A stretch of DNA of 64,000 bases from Siphonodentalium dalli (GCA_032622095.1 CP136064.1:253524484-253588483), one strand, 5' to 3'. Shown: positions 49,396 through 61,090, counted from the stretch's first letter. The notes: generated by a model from the letters alone, not told the origin. Numbers and translations are program-made.

Positions 49396-49564
49396 CAAAG
49401 TGCAATTCCGGCAGGCACTCAAGCGTACCAAGCGTACAAACGAGTGGCTATTGCCGACAACAAAAGTGGCATACCAATGTACCAGCCAAGTATGGGAATG
49501 AATTCATACCACCAAGCCGCTCTTGCCATGCAGTTACAACAGTCACCATATATCCCAGTTACAT
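49396..49564 (+). CDS. MBNL: Muscleblind-like exon: Gln/Tyr/Met-rich C-terminal region
   Basis: This exon has 56 codons plus one base (phase 0 in, phase 1 out). It begins QSAIPAGTQAYQAYKR, then VAIADNKSGIPMYQPSM, GMNSYHQAALAMQLQQ, and ends SPYIPVT. The YHQAALAMQLQQ segment matches the conserved YQQALANMQLQQ-type motif of vertebrate MBNL C-termini. The acceptor is a T-run ending caatatag. An in-frame TAG spans the acceptor itself, which fixes the exon start. The donor is GTGAGT. If the donor is not used, the frame adds Cys-Glu and stops at once at 49568-49570, giving a ...PVTCE C-terminus. Such a short ending exists in some muscleblind isoforms, so an alternative 3' end here is plausible. Note that an overlapping frame also encodes over 80 residues here; it is only a shadow. 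Confidence 0.92.
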
Positions 49565-49704
49565 GTGAGTAGTGTCACAACGCTTTGGTTATAAACATAA
49601 TGAACTAGTCATGTAGAGATGGAGGTGAAGCAAACGCATAATGGCTAAAATGTGCCATGTTCGTTATTTGTGTTTCAGCCTTTATAAATTTGAAAGGTTT
49701 TTAA

Positions 49705-49956
49705 CCCTTTGAGTGCCAGGTCCGATTTTTGTATCAACCCATATACCCTGTGCCAATGCATTCTCTTATATATGCGAGTCGACCATAGGTCGCCTCGCAT
49801 ATATAAGAGAATACATTGGCCTAACAATTTTTCATCATTTGTTATTATTTTTTACAATTTTAATAATTTTTTAAAAATATAAAACAAATTAAAAAAAAAA
49901 AAAATTTACAGACCGTAAATTAGGGCCGATAAGATCGGCCCCTGGCACTGAAAGGG
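49705..49956. mobile_element. T1 element
   Basis: CCCTTTGAGTGCCAGG ... CCTGGCACTGAAAGGG between TTAA sites (49701-49704, 49957-49960). One cassette. It starts 140 nt downstream of the Gln-rich exon's donor. Confidence 0.83.
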
Positions 49957-50691
49957 TTAAGGGTTGCTATATGGAATAGCGATACAATACATGTATTCAG
50001 CTGAATTGAGACAGAATGTTGCCATTCTCACTGACATTGACAGTTGAATAATTTACTGTTTACTGATCAAAATTCAATCTAATATTTCTTCAAATTGCCA
50101 ATCAATTCTTCATTGCTATTTCTTAATATGGCATACATTGCTGACCATGTGTTTGCTTCCTCTCCGTCGACTTATATTTCATCTTAAAGATGGTCTGTCT
50201 GTTCAGGCACACAATTACAACAATTTAGTTATGCTTCCTACTCGGATTCTGATTTGTGAAATAATAAATTGGAGCCAAGAATGGTTACTTGAAATTGCTT
50301 AATGAGATAAATAGCCATTTTGTTCTTAAATAAAGATGTATTCAGGGTTCGAAGCTAATTTTTAATAAAACTTATTTTACTTTTTATTTACATTCTGTGG
50401 TATAAAATAACATTTTTGGAACAAGAAGGGATACAAGAATGACGCTATTTTGTTTCATTATGGAATTGTTTTTTTTTTTACGAATTTATTTCGAATAATT
50501 TCAATGTTATAAGTGACATCTAAATTAGATTGTTAATTTGTCAATAACAAAATGATATTCTTTAGTTTTTTATTTCTTATTTGTTTATCACATTTGATTT
50601 TAAATATTTTTTAAACATGAAACAATGTTAAATGAAATTTTATGTTGTAACTTGAGGCCTTGAACTCTGAAGCATCTTTAACTCTTCCATG

Positions 50692-50904
50692 ACTGGAGCT
50701 TCCTAAAATTTTGCGAAAACCCTGTGCAAATACATTCTTTTATATATCTTATGGGAGCCTCGCACATATAAGAGAATGCATTGGCCTAACAATATTTACC
50801 TTGACCTTTTAATGAGTGAATTCTCTAGTGTATGTATCTATATATAAGATAATGCACTGGCACATTATCTTTAATGCTGCACCAGCGCGGCTCCCATCAA
50901 AGGG
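50692..50904. mobile_element. T3 element, degenerate
   Basis: CTCTTCCATGACTGGAGCTT after TTAA (50688-50691); gctcccatcaaaggg before TTAA (50905-50908). Both cassettes decayed. Confidence 0.7.
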
Positions 50905-51748
50905 TTAATTGATTATTTTTTAATCAGAAAACTGGTTTGTCACTAAAATTTTTTAAATAAAATGCTTCATATCATTGAGCAAAATAACTTTAGTTAGTAT
51001 GGTGGTACACATCATTTGGAACATGTTTCTTAGAAAAGAAAGTATTGTTTGGTTTAGTACAAATTGATGTAACTGGTAACCCGAAAGGGATGGATCATCT
51101 TTAATTATTAACTGGACTGAAATTTGATTGAAATTGACCAGTTTTACAGTTTTACTACAGGTGAAGGAATGTTGATATATCATTTTCACTGATATTTCAA
51201 TTAAATGAACACTTGAAACTTTAAATTTATGATCAATTGTAAAATTTCATGTCAATTTCACTCAAATTATTCAGTAACCAAAATACCATCCTTGGTGAAT
51301 ATAAAATCACCTAACATTAAGGGTGAATATACTCCAATCACTTAACATTAAGTTATGTTTCAGGATTATTATAGGAATTGGTTTCTCAATATCATAGTAC
51401 AGACTTACTTCTTCGTGGTGTGATCAAAATCTGCTGAATGGAAATTATTGTGCCAATCAAAATTCTTCAAACTGAGTTTTATAGTACCAGGTGATTTGTG
51501 ATTCAGCTTATAATTTAGCAGGATAGTTGAAATATTGAATGGATTGACCTATATCCACCATGCACACCTGTCCACTTCAATTTACAAGCAGTATCTTCCC
51601 TCCCACCTGTGGCATGCAAGGGCTCACAAGACACTAAATAATGAAATAACCCCTCAGTATGTATCACCCCTCAGTATGTCCTGTTGGTTCGATGTTAGTT
51701 GTTGTCTGTCTCCTTCCCTTTCGAATTTAGATTTAATTTGTGGTTTGT

Positions 51749-51776
51749 GGGGGGGGGGGGGGGGGGGGGGGGGGGG
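51749..51776. repeat. Poly-G run (28)
   Basis: Uninterrupted G28, the longest G/C run of the window. Confidence 0.95.
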
Positions 51777-52336
51777 CGGCGTCTCCAAAAAAATTTGAAA
51801 TCCCACAATTAAAAAAATTAATGAAATAATTTGTAATCTTTTATGTGGTTTTGTCTCTGTTGTTTTGTGTTTTTGTCTAATATCAGTTAAAAATTAAATA
51901 TCACTCTCAGCTGTCACTCTCCGTATTTTCTATTTGCATGAACTTCTTGAAGCCATAGGTGCATGTGAATGACTCAATCATGCACTGAAAATTGATGTCT
52001 TTTTGAGTCAGCTATATTTTAATCTTTGAAAGCAATTTAGGCAACACTGACACTCTGCAGCTGATATAAATATTATAGACATTCTAAGGATGCCAAAAAA
52101 GTACAAAAACTAAATATTTGGGATAAAAAAAATCTTGTCTCATTCTACTAAAAATTGAGTTGAACTCTAAACCAATCGCTTCCAGAAGTGTCAATTAGCT
52201 CACTGATTTTCACCTCTGTTGCAGGACCGATTAAAAAAAAAATGCTGTCTATAATTGGTCTAAAATGATCACCGAACTAATGCTTGTGACATGCGACCCA
52301 CAGTAAAAAAAAAAATATTTAAGTTAATGCCATGTA

Positions 52337-52549
52337 CAGTAATGCCCTAAGTAATCGACTCCTTAAGCACAGCAGAATTATGGGTAACTTTTCAGGATTT
52401 AGTCGGAAATATGGCTTGTTGCCATTCATCAGAAAGCTCTCCCCAAGAGCTTTCCGATGAATGGCAACAAGCCATATTTCCGACTAAATCCTGAAAAGTT
52501 ACCCATAATTCTGCTGTGTTTAAGGAGTCGATTACTTAGGGCATTACTG
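52337..52549. mobile_element. M1 element, full length and nearly perfect
   Basis: CAGTAATGCCCTAAGTAATC ... GATTACTTAGGGCATTACTG between TA sites. Arms are almost identical around gctctccccaagagc. Confidence 0.85.
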
Positions 52550-52906
52550 TATCTATTCTCTGTGGAGTCATTCAAAAGCTGGAATGGAATTTACAGGCAA
52601 ATAGTCCCACACACATCCAACATTTATTTGTAAAACTGATCACTTATGGACTGTTATAAACACGATTATATTACTACCATGATCATTTAATTTTCATAAT
52701 GTAAAAAGTCGTATTGCACGAGCATTTTTACAAGTATCTTGTAAAACCTGGTGCTTTAACAGTGTCAAAATCCATGAGAGGATAGCCACCCTGTCTCTTT
52801 ACAAACCGACGATAATCTTTTTCAGAATTACGTCTGTGGAATTGTATAGGAAGATGCGGATTTTCCAAGTTTACGTAATAAATTTTTTCCAAATTCTGTT
52901 GAAGTG

Positions 52907-54256
52907 GTTAGGGATATTCACTAGTCGACAGGTAATCGAATACTAGTCGATTAGTTGGACCTCTCCGCGATTTCCCGTTTCTATATCGCATAGGTATAAA
53001 ATGGGCCATGTGGTATCGTAGTTTTGAACTTTTTAGTATCCAACTTTCCGTTTAGAATGTTCAGAAGCCGCGATTATCAGTTGTTACTCAGCTTAAGCTA
53101 CATGTCAATACCGCTTGAGGACATTTGTCGTAGGGTCCATCATCAACCTGCCATCCAATGATCCAATTAAAGTGATGTGAAACACTCCGGTAGGGTGATC
53201 AAATAGAAATGTAGATTAATAATCTTGTTCAAAGTAGGTATTTTTACAAATATTATATCCAAATTAACAATAAACACCGTCATTCTTATATATTAATTAA
53301 ATGCAGTGACTCTCTATGGCGAAATCATTTTCGTCAGTTTGTCACCAATTGATGCGTCCTGATTCGAGTAGGAAATATTTACAATTGAGCTTTGTTCAGA
53401 CGATGTTTTCTATAGAGTGGTACAGTCGATTTGCTTCAGATTTACGGTGATGTTACGGTAGTAGAATGCTAAATTCCTACAGTTGGCATAGCTCCTGGAT
53501 ACAATCTTATCAGTTTCACGTACCCGAACAAGTGCATAATATGTGTTTAATGTATATGACGATAGTGATTGATAGATACATATTCTGGTGAAAGGCACCA
53601 TAATAGTGATTTGTAGATACATATTCTGGTGAATGGCACCATAATAGTGATTTGTGGATACATATTCTTGTGAATGGCAGTTAAGGCACCATAATTTGAT
53701 TCCGAAAATGGAAGTGCAACATACATAAACAGGTCCACTGGCAATTTGTTTTTAGTGAAAATGTTCCGCCAAATCTGCTTACTTCAGATCAAACATTGAT
53801 TGTTTCCTGTTTCGTATATTCTTTTAAATAAATATTCTAGTATTGCACTGTTTTTCCAATAAAATAAATAAATATAAGTTATGTCACACTGAAATAGACA
53901 GTGCAGCAATTGGCACTGACACGTTGAAGTCCTTGATGATCAACATAAAAGAAACCACACAACAGGTGTGCTTGAGTTCAGTTCAGGTCACTGAGTTCAC
54001 CGTCCGTCCATGACTGACTGCAATGGCCATGCGGGCATCATCAAACGGACAATACAATAGGGCATTATTAAGTTATTTAAGTGTTCCGATGGATTAACTG
54101 CTACATTATCCGTGATAATTTGACCATGGAACGGCACTGCTGTCATGATAAGCATATAGGTAGTGGTTTTCTTGACTAATCGACGAGCAGATTTCGGGAT
54201 CGACTAATTTAATAGTCGCGTCAACGTTGATTAGTCGGATAATCGTTTCAACACTA
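52907..54256. mobile_element. Possible hAT-like non-autonomous element
   Basis: The left side has clustered ctagtcgac, aatcgaatactagtcgatta; the right side has gactaatcgacgagc, cgactaatttaatagtcgcg, gattagtcggataatcg. Multiple inverted TAGTCG/CGACTA motifs at both ends recall hAT-type termini. No transposase frame is present. Exact ends and target duplication are not resolved. Confidence 0.45.
53564..53695. repeat. 41-bp tandem repeat, 3 copies
   Basis: Units start agtgatt at 53564, 53605 and 53646 and contain gatacatattctggtgaatg and gcaccataat. Confidence 0.88.
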
Positions 54257-54510
54257 TTTCCAAATATGGAGTACATTCCTGCATGGTGTAGTAAATGTGT
54301 GTGTGAGAGTATTTGGTAGTAATTATAGAAACAACAGAATGTGAAAGAATAATTGGTAATGAAGAATATCGTTGACTGATAAAAACTTGGAAGATAATGT
54401 CTCCTAGATCGCGAAGTGTATAATGAATTATGAATATGTCACAGCATTGTCGCTATGCGTGAGGAAATTGTCAACTTGTCAGTGACCTCCGATCTCACAA
54501 TTTAAATATA

Positions 54511-54667
54511 CAGTAATGCTCTAAATAATCGACTTGTTGCCATTCATCGGAAAGCTCTCAGTGAGAGCTTTCCGATGAATGGCAACAAGCCATATTTCCG
54601 ACTAAATCCTGAAAAGTTACCCATAATTCTGCTGTGGTTAAGGAGTTGATTATTTAGAGCATTACTG
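54511..54667. mobile_element. M1 element, left arm shortened
   Basis: CAGTAATGCTCTAAATAATC jumps directly to gacttgttgccattcatcgg. The right arm is complete to TTAGAGCATTACTG. TA on both sides. Confidence 0.83.
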
Positions 54668-54834
54668 TAACCAATCATTGGATTCCACCTTGCAATGATG
54701 TGTAGTGTGCACCACCAATGACACATCGCCCAGTCTGAAACATATTAACCAATGAAATGAAGGGAAACCCATCAATACAGAAATCTAATTTCAATCACAG
54801 TTCCACGGACGTAAAGATTATCATTAGTTTTTAA

Positions 54835-55225
54835 CCCTTTACCCAACAGAAGGGCCCTGTGCCAATGCATTCTCTTATATATGCGAGTCGACCATAGGTC
54901 GCCTCGCATATATAAGAGAATGCATTGGCTTAACACATTAAAAATTATAAAATTGTTAAAGAATGTAAGAAAAAATGGTAAAAAGTGTTAAAAAAATATT
55001 TTTTTAGGCCAATGCATTCTCTTATATATGCGAGGCGACCTATGGTCGACTCGCATATATAAGAGAATGCATTGGCACAGGGCATAACTGTAACTATCAC
55101 AATGTGGTCAAGAAGCCGGTTCCAATGATATCCATATGTGTATGGTTCTATTGAGACAGACCGAAGATATTTTAGGCTGTTGAAGCTTTATTTGGCCGGT
55201 TATGGCCGGTTTGTTGGGTAAAGGG
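54835..55225. mobile_element. T2 element with two inverted cassettes
   Basis: CCCTTTACCCAACA ends between TTAA sites (54831-54834, 55226-55229). Nearly identical to 10946-11327 and in the same orientation, with small differences such as the gccggttatggccggtttg end. Confidence 0.85.
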
Positions 55226-56456
55226 TTAAAGAGACTGATTGCGACCCTGATATGTATATTGCTCTTTAGTGTCAACTGTTTCAATTGCTCATCTTGACAA
55301 GATTGGGCATAATCAAATGGGAATTTGAAATTTTTAACACATGAAATGGCGGTGTTAATTCAATGTTTATTAAGTTTGTTCATCTATTTGCATGATCAAA
55401 TGACACAAATTACTGCATGAAATCCTTACATATGCATGGACCATAATATCTGGCTTTTTGCTGAAATAATGATTTTTCTGCACCTCAATTTGTCTGATTC
55501 AGCCAATTTATATGACATTCAAAAAATGTTAAATATTTTTCCATCCCAAAAAACATCTGCCACGTACTGTGCTCGTCCATGACAAAACTGAACAAGTTTA
55601 ATCTGATCTTCTTGCTTGTGCTGTGCGCTATACTTAATATCATTTTTAATTGCGCTCATGACACAAACAACAAGTTATCATTCGTAGAACGAACATGTTC
55701 TGTTTTATTTTGGGCAAGTATACCTTATTATATTGTAATATTCAAGATGGAATCGAGTTAGCTCTCCATCTGACATTACAATTTAGTATAAATAATAGCC
55801 CATTGCCAACAAATTGTCAAAACAAATTGGTGCATAAAAATCATATCTTCAATAATTTTGGGTTCTGAATTTGACGCAAAATCTATAAATCCTGATCATA
55901 TACTTTTGGTTTGGAACTCCTGAATTAATATCTCTTTCTTATAATGGGACTCTATAGCCAAAAGTAAAATTAAAAACTGCTCATTTCATTGGGTCCATGT
56001 GCATAATCAAGCTTCAACATGCATACCTGATTATATATACATTAATCTAAGCCAATGTTAGCGGTGCAGGTCCCTGTCTTCTATCAGTAAACATTTATTA
56101 AAAATTTTACTATTTGACTGATATGGTAATAAACTTTGATTTGGGCTCAATTTGTGTTTCCAGATGATAACTTTAGTTAATGTTAACTAAATTTAATGAA
56201 AATTGGTATTCATGTTTACAACAATAAAATTACGGGTCAAGTTTGATTTTGGGTTCCCGTTTTAACCAGAGTTACGGACCTTTTTTTACTTTGAAATTAT
56301 GTTTTTTGGCTTCCGAGTAATAACTTCTGTTAATGTTGACTGAATGGAATGATGGTATTATGCAAGTTTGAAACCATTTTCGGCTGATAACTCCAAGCTT
56401 TGGAATCTTTCTGAAATGCAATTTGAAACAAGCCAACAGAGAAGTGCTCTTGTTAA

Positions 56457-56815
56457 AGGTACTCTATCCGAATCGATTGTCCCCATATCATCAGATTCTA
56501 ACAACAACGACAACATTTCTTGAAATGCCGCTTCAGTTATCAGAATCGATTAATTGCCAAAATATTGTCAAATATCTAACACCCAAAGCAACTTGATTTT
56601 AAAGTTATCCATCTTCATTCACAATTTGGTCCAAGACCGTCTTGACGAATATTTGCCATGCCACCAAAAATTGCATATCTTGGGGAAATAACAAATTTCA
56701 AAAATTGATATCTGATCAGTCTGAACTATGATGGGTGGTTTCCTCAACTCAAATCAAATTTTTTTTACCCCGAAGCCAATAGTAATTTATGTGCATTTAA
56801 TCGGATTATGCATCT
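56457..56815. mobile_element. T6 element, reverse orientation
   Basis: TTAA at 56453-56456 and 56816-56819 flanks AGGTACTCTATCCGAATCGA ... AATCGGATTATGCATCT. Interior pieces are complements of 30703-31075. Confidence 0.7.
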
Positions 56816-57495
56816 TTAAAGAAGCGCTAATGACATAATATTACTTATTACATGAAGGGACAACCACATGAATACCTGCACCCTGGCATGCTTATGTTTC
56901 TTTAACAATTAAGTACCTCATAATGGTCTTTTACTGAAGTTCAAGTATATCTTTGTCGTTATCGTTATTTATTTGTTCACGTTGTTGTGTAGTCTAATCA
57001 TTTTATTTCAACTTTAGTTTAACATTTTAACTTAATTTTCTTCGTTTATATTAGATGAACATTCCATGTTCCATGCAATCAAAATGTTTTCAGAAACCAC
57101 CATAGATAAATCTTCAAAATTATATCAAATATGATCTTGTCAGATTTCCATTTTGGAATGTTTATTAAATTGTTTTGGTGGGATTTTATCATTTGATAAT
57201 CATATATTTTTAATGTTAGTCCATGCTGGTATTCTTTGAAATATAAAAAACATCCGCTATGTGACCATCACAACAAGAGTATGAATTAAAAATGCTGGAA
57301 CATGAAATGTCTCTTAAATTTCTTAATTTTATGCAGTTTCATTTTAATTTGCTAATTAACATAATTTTGTTGCTCTTTTATTTTATTTCATGCTTATTAT
57401 CCAATCAAATGTGCGCTTGTACTGATGTGCATGACACTGCTTGAATCCTTGCACCTAACTGGCTTTTTACTTGTTGCCATGGTATCCTCGTCCAG

Positions 57496-57596
57496 ATCCA
57501 GTGGTTATAGCCCCTACTGATGTGGTGGTGTCTAACTTGTTGAGCCCTGTCCCTTCCAACACAGCTAGCGTCATTTACCTAGACAAACATAAACAG
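57496..57596 (+). CDS. MBNL: Muscleblind-like C-terminal exon, phase-1 joined
   Basis: The previous exon leaves one base (T); this exon supplies AT to make Tyr, then 33 full codons, ending phase 0. The join reads PVT-Y-PVVIAPTDVVVSNLL, followed by SPVPSNTASVIYLDKHKQ. The acceptor follows gtatcctcgtccag and the donor is CAG/GTAGTG, a good match. The support is that phase and open frame fit exactly, the base composition is coding-like (GC-richer than the flanks), and the hydrophobic/Ser/Pro tail resembles late muscleblind segments. I do not remember a specific homologue for the LDKHKQ end. The downstream partner exon is uncertain. Confidence 0.78.
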
Positions 57597-57933
57597 GTAG
57601 TGTTATTTACTAATATTATTAATACATTGAAATATTATTAATACATATATTAGTTGACCAACCCATATATTAATTAATATATTATTCGACATTAATCACT
57701 GTTGTCATGTTAACTGTTGTTTCGTTATTTGTCTCACTTTAATAATTAACTAGCTTTTTGCAGTTCGTTTGTGAATGTATTTTACTCTATATGAACGATT
57801 AGGTAAAAATTTAATGCCCTAATATAAACCTTATGCAATATTAAATAGGACCATGAGATTTTCAAATGTTATTTGCCGACTACAATTATTACATTGTGAA
57901 AAGAGAATATATTTTTAATGCCCATAAAGACTT

Positions 57934-57948
57934 CCCCCCCCCCCCCCC
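57934..57948. repeat. Poly-C run (15)
   Basis: Uninterrupted C15. Confidence 0.9.
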
Positions 57949-58141
57949 TCAACTGGTATAAAAAGTTTGTCCCTCAACATTGTCTTGGACTTGGGCTATT
58001 ATAATATATTAATGTTGCTGTAGATTAATACTTTAAGAATATGAATTCCATGTATGTCCAAAATGAACTCGGGATTATAAAACCTTATTGAGAATATAGT
58101 ATTGACATGTGAATGTATATAATTTCATTATCCTGAGTCGG

Positions 58142-58261
58142 ATTTTATATATTCAAGTTTTGAGGAATATTTTTATTCTTGAAAATACATACAGATACAA
58201 GTATTTTATATATTCAAGTTTTGAGGAATTTTTTCTGCTTGAAAATACATACAGATACAAG
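58142..58261. repeat. 61-bp direct duplication
   Basis: attttatatattcaagtttt ... gaaaatacatacagatacaa occurs at 58142 and again at 58203, with few differences. Confidence 0.9.
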
Positions 58262-58355
58262 CTTCGACATATTTGTGCTGAATGTTCTTCAAATGTGTGT
58301 GTGTGCATAGATGATTACTATATAAATTATGTGACATATTGAAATTGAATTTTAG

Positions 58356-58424
58356 GCCACTGTGTCCAGTGTCGGCAGAGTTATGGGCCTTGGTGCACAA
58401 AGTATTGTTGCTGTAGCTCGGTAG
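58356..58424 (+). CDS. MBNL: Tentative terminal exon of the muscleblind-like gene
   Basis: After an acceptor-like gaattttag, phase 0 from the preceding exon reads ATVSSVGRVMGLGAQSIVAV, then AR and a TAG stop at 58422-58424. The distance (about 760 nt) and phase fit a final exon. The pyrimidine tract is weak, and I do not recognise the peptide. An ATTAAA hexamer at about 58583 could serve as a poly(A) signal. Alternatively the true last exon lies further on or outside the window, and this is a chance open segment. Confidence 0.35.
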   Translation, partial: ATVSSVGRVMGLGAQSIVAVAR

Positions 58425-58817
58425 CTACACAGTACAATGCTGGTCAGTATAACATGGACGTGCTTTTGGCTGCTTCAGTAGTGGGATTTCATTTAAGGCT
58501 ATATCCCTTCCTAATGTATTCCTTATGCTGGTCCTCTGTTGCTGTTGGCTGTCACTGATTTTAATACTTTAATTTAATTGGAATTAAACATAAGGAAAAA
58601 AATTCTTTCTTTTTATTTCTTTTCCCCCCCATCATTCAAAAAACATTTTAGTTTTTGATCCATGTGTGTTCATTTCTGTCCCTTAAAATTCTTTATTAAA
58701 GTTTACATTTTTGGATGCATTCTGAAAAAAAAAATGAATTTTTCGTTGAGCTATTTGGCTAAAAGTTTAACTTGCATAAATTTTTACGGAATATTCCAAA
58801 TGAGTATTGAAAATTAA

Positions 58818-59301
58818 CCCTTTCTATACTAAATTGATTCTCCCATCAGTTAGAAAAGTATACCAAAGATTTGTCTATTATTCGTTTGGAGGAGGATGTT
58901 CCAGTTATAAAAGCAGACGACAGACAAATGAAAAACTGATACAAGTGCAGAAGGGTTTATATTATTTGGGGGGAAATGTTCAGACAATAAGTTCAACAAA
59001 TGACCTAAGGTTATTTTGTTGAACTTATTATTTAAACATTTCCTAAGGGTTAACTACAGTAATGCTCTAATTAATCGACCTCTTAACCACAGCAGAATTA
59101 TGGGTAACTTTTCAGGATTTAGTCGGAAATATGGCTTGTTGCTATTCATCGGAAAGCTCTCGGCGAGAGCTTTCCAATGAATGGCAACAAGCCATATTTC
59201 CGACTAAATCCTGAAAAGTTACCCATAATTCTGCTGTGGTTAAGAGGTCGATTAATTAGAGCATTACTGTACTCGTCAGTGAGTATTTAGTATAGAAAGG
59301 G
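58818..59301. mobile_element. T4 element interrupted by an M1 element
   Basis: CCCTTTCTATACTAAAT ... ATTTAGTATAGAAAGGG between TTAA sites (58814-58817, 59302-59305). The right arm is split by the M1 copy at 59057-59269. Confidence 0.82.
59057..59269. mobile_element. M1 element nested in T4
   Basis: CAGTAATGCTCTAATTAATC ... GATTAATTAGAGCATTACTG between TA sites. The arms are nearly perfect. Confidence 0.85.
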
Positions 59302-60131
59302 TTAATATATAGTGCATAAAGATATAAGCTTAAGCCTTTCTGTTAAAATACTAGTGAATTTTGTGTACTTGTGGCATGCTTTTGAAAATGCCTGGCATAA
59401 AAATTTAATCCTGCTGCTAATTGATTTGAAATTAATCATGATGGGAGTGCCATAAAAGTCTGCATTGAGCCTTGAATTTTTCTGGATTATTCAATATTAA
59501 GTTTTCTTTTTAATCAAATATAGTCTTAATTCACATAATCGACTTGACAAGTTTCCTCGTAAATTTTTTCAAAATTTGATATTTTTCTGTCAATTCCAAT
59601 GCTTGAATCCATTAATTTTGTTTAAATTATAGTTTTATGGTTTATATTTCCTACGCTCACAAGGTGTCTATTTTTGTCTTGTCGATATTCCGCTTCTGGG
59701 GCAGCCATATTTGGATCCATAATTGTTCTGCCAGCTGCACACTGTTTATTTTGCTTGTGGTGTGACGTCTTCCGTAATGCCGCACTATGATAACTTCTCT
59801 GGTGGTTAGCAGTAATCTACTTTTCATATAAAACAATGTCTACTAAGACAACGAAAAAAAGTCCCTAATTAAGGCATGACGCTGATAGAACGCGCTCGCT
59901 TCGCATTTATACATTACATGTATATGTTTTTCGACATGTTATTTGCACTTGCTGTGATAATCTTCAACCACTGTTTTAACCCTTTGATTGCTGAATGGAT
60001 TCTCCCATTCTGTTCTAAAAGTACATGTTGGAATGGTCCATTCTTCATTTGTAGGGATGTTCAGATCAAGTAAGCAGACAACAGTCAGAGAAATACCATT
60101 GGATTCATTTGTAGGGATTTTTAGCTATTAA

Positions 60132-60811
60132 CCCTTTCTACACTGAATGGATTATCCTATTCAGTTATAAAAGCATACATTGGAATGATCTATTATTCAT
60201 TTGTTGGGGTGGTAATAAAAGCAGATGACAGACAGAAAAAAATAGATAATAAGAGCAGAATGGTTCATATTCATTGGTGGGAAATGTTCAGATAATAAGT
60301 TCAAGAAATAGCCTATGGTCGTTTGTCAAACTTATTATCTGAACATTTCACCAATCATGCCTGTCATTTGCAGAATGAGGTTCCCAGAGGGGGAATTTGA
60401 TGATGCTATCCTGCATAGCGGGCTACCATCACTAAATACACCCTCTGGGAACCTCATTCTGATAGCCTCATCTGCTATGGGAGATATAGACTCAGACTGA
60501 AGTTTCCAAATGGTGAACATTGTGATGGTGCACCCATTGGGAACCTCGATTATGCAATGTGTCGTCTGCCAATTTGGGGATATAGAGAAAGTAAACTAAC
60601 AAAGAAATAGAATCTATGTGAAGAAGTTTGTATAGAAATTTGATAATAAAGATGAGGCCTAAGCAGAATGTGGTTCCCAGAGGGTAAATTTAGTGATGCT
60701 AGCCCGCTATGCGGGATAGTCACTAAATTCACCCTCTGGGGACCTCATTCTGCAAATGACAGGCCCACTAAACTCAGGCTTGTCGCCAATGCGTAATGAG
60801 CATAGAAAGAG
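60132..60811. mobile_element. T4 element nested in the outer T4-like element
   Basis: CCCTTTCTACACTGAATGG after TTAA 60128-60131. The right end catagaaagag precedes TTAA 60812-60815. Split by F1 at 60350-60781. Confidence 0.68.
60350..60781. mobile_element. F1 element nested in T4
   Basis: Ends atgcctgtcatttgcagaat ... tgcaaatgacaggcccac. The usual F1 arms with ccctctgggaacctcattct. Confidence 0.75.
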
Positions 60812-61090
60812 TTAAATAAGCTCAACAACATCCTAAAACTCTAGTTGTACACTAAACTTTCCTACAAATGAATCAATGTGAATAAAGTAACTCCTCGTCT
60901 GCAAGTATTCAGTTATCAAAGGGTTAATTGGGTGTTTCCTTGGTCTGAAATGGGAGGACTTGTATTTCGCATGATAATAATTTCTTGTATTTATACAGTT
61001 ATATCACTTTATATGTACTATTATACTTGATTGCAGCTATTTTCTTATAGGGAGATAGTTGTTATCAGGATCATTCAACAATAACATTTA

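Larger units (their letters stand above)
49565..57495 (+). other. Intron between the Gln-rich exon and the phase-1 exon
   Basis: It contains a T1 element only 140 nt after the exon, then T3, a G28 run, two M1 elements, a possible hAT-like element with an internal 41-bp repeat, T2 and T6. The stretches 50910-51740, 55230-56450 and 56820-57490 hold nothing I can name. Confidence 0.75.
57597..58355 (+). other. Intron before the tentative last exon
   Basis: AT-rich, with a C15 run at 57934-57948 and a 61-bp direct duplication. I see no coding signal. Confidence 0.4.
59980..60923. mobile_element. Outer T4-like element containing two nested elements
   Basis: CCCTTTGATTGCTGAATGG ... TTATCAAAGGG between TTAA sites (59976-59979, 60924-60927). 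The inner arms gattcatttgtagg (60101) and cctacaaatgaatc (near 60860) confirm that the ends belong together. Confidence 0.7.

Noticed and set aside
49238-49501. 87-codon frame overlapping the Gln-rich exon
   Set aside because: It is a shadow frame; the conserved muscleblind motif is in another frame and fits the splice sites.
55579-55761. 60-codon frame with a signal-peptide-like start
   Set aside because: It is an isolated short frame in an intron, expected by chance, with no homologue recognised.
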